Positions 5,172 through 5,315 of a DNA stretch of 5,315 nt are shown in pieces; position 1 is the stretch's first letter, and each line of letters starts with the position of its first letter. The notes beneath the pieces were generated by a model. That model was not told where the DNA came from and made no database searches. It saw nothing but the letters and a program-made list of their open reading frames with translations. Source of the DNA: an uncultured Lachnospiraceae bacterium (GTDB taxonomy: Bacteria; Bacillota; Clostridia; Lachnospirales; Lachnospiraceae); NCBI GenBank assembly GCA_910576895.1, contig CAJTJZ010000095.1, positions 1 through 5,315 of the forward strand, written 5' to 3'. Position numbers and translations under genes: made by a program.

Positions 5172-5315
5172 TTGGGAAAATTTACCCAGAAGGATGCCCC
5201 TGTCCATCAAGCGTTGGAGGAACAACGTATTAATCGTCTGGCACATTTTGATGTACCGGGACATAAAGGAGGACGTGGGAATAAAGAACTAAAATATTTT
5301 TTGGGAGAAAATTGC
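5172..5315 (+). CDS. Orn/Lys/Arg decarboxylase-family protein, N-terminal fragment cut by the window end
   Basis: Only the first 48 codons are present. FDVPGHKGGRGN at residues 26-37 is the conserved N-terminal motif of the PLP-dependent, fold-type-I Orn/Lys/Arg decarboxylase family (SpeA/YaaO/Cad-like, polyamine-related). The substrate cannot be told from this part; the PLP lysine and most of the enzyme lie outside the window. The start is TTG 5172: an in-frame TAA at 5151-5153 leaves little room, no ATG or GTG is in frame, and GAGGGA (5160-5165) sits 6 nt upstream. The nearby ATG 5158 is out of frame. It forms a separate transcription unit after the 5023-5052 terminator, with a long hairpin in its leader. 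In Bacillus, yaaO is followed by tmk and holB-region genes, so similar neighbours may follow here. Confidence 0.88.
   Translation, partial: MGKFTQKDAPVHQALEEQRINRLAHFDVPGHKGGRGNKELKYFLGENC

Overview
The window is AT-rich, with clean Shine-Dalgarno sites, sigma-A-type promoter elements and short intergenic gaps. Its gene order is cysS, mrnC, rlmB and a YacP/Rae1-type NYN gene. This is the classic Gram-positive Firmicutes arrangement, and the protein style suggests an anaerobic Clostridia member, probably Lachnospiraceae-like. That placement is an inference from gene order and motifs, not from a search. All genes are on the + strand.

Layout. Positions 1-1107 hold the C-terminal two thirds of an anabolic acetolactate synthase large subunit (ilvB), followed by a long-range hairpin and U-tract terminator (1157-1243). 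A well-formed promoter (TTGACA, 17 bp, TACAAT; 1294-1322) then drives a probable operon. It contains cysS (1352-2770), mrnC (2873-3328), rlmB (3485-4234, interrupted by an in-frame TAA at codon 53), a Rae1/YacP-like NYN ribonuclease gene (4294-4809) and a 54-codon ORF of unknown function (4831-4995). A strong intrinsic terminator (5023-5052) closes the operon. A second unit follows: a possible weak promoter, a leader containing a perfect 20-bp inverted repeat (22 pairs with a G-U wobble), and the first 48 codons of an Orn/Lys/Arg decarboxylase-family gene starting at TTG (5172), cut by the window end.

How the genes fit together. The cysS-to-Rae1 block is translation and RNA metabolism: charging tRNA-Cys, maturing 23S rRNA ends, 2'-O-methylating 23S rRNA, and ribosome-linked mRNA cleavage. 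ilvB belongs to branched-chain amino-acid synthesis and is transcriptionally separate.

Most of the window is ordinary housekeeping DNA and I see no convincing new multi-gene system. The points worth a second look are the nonsense codon in an otherwise intact rlmB, the small strongly initiated ORF where many relatives carry sigH, the long hairpin before the decarboxylase, and the degenerate repeats between mrnC and rlmB.
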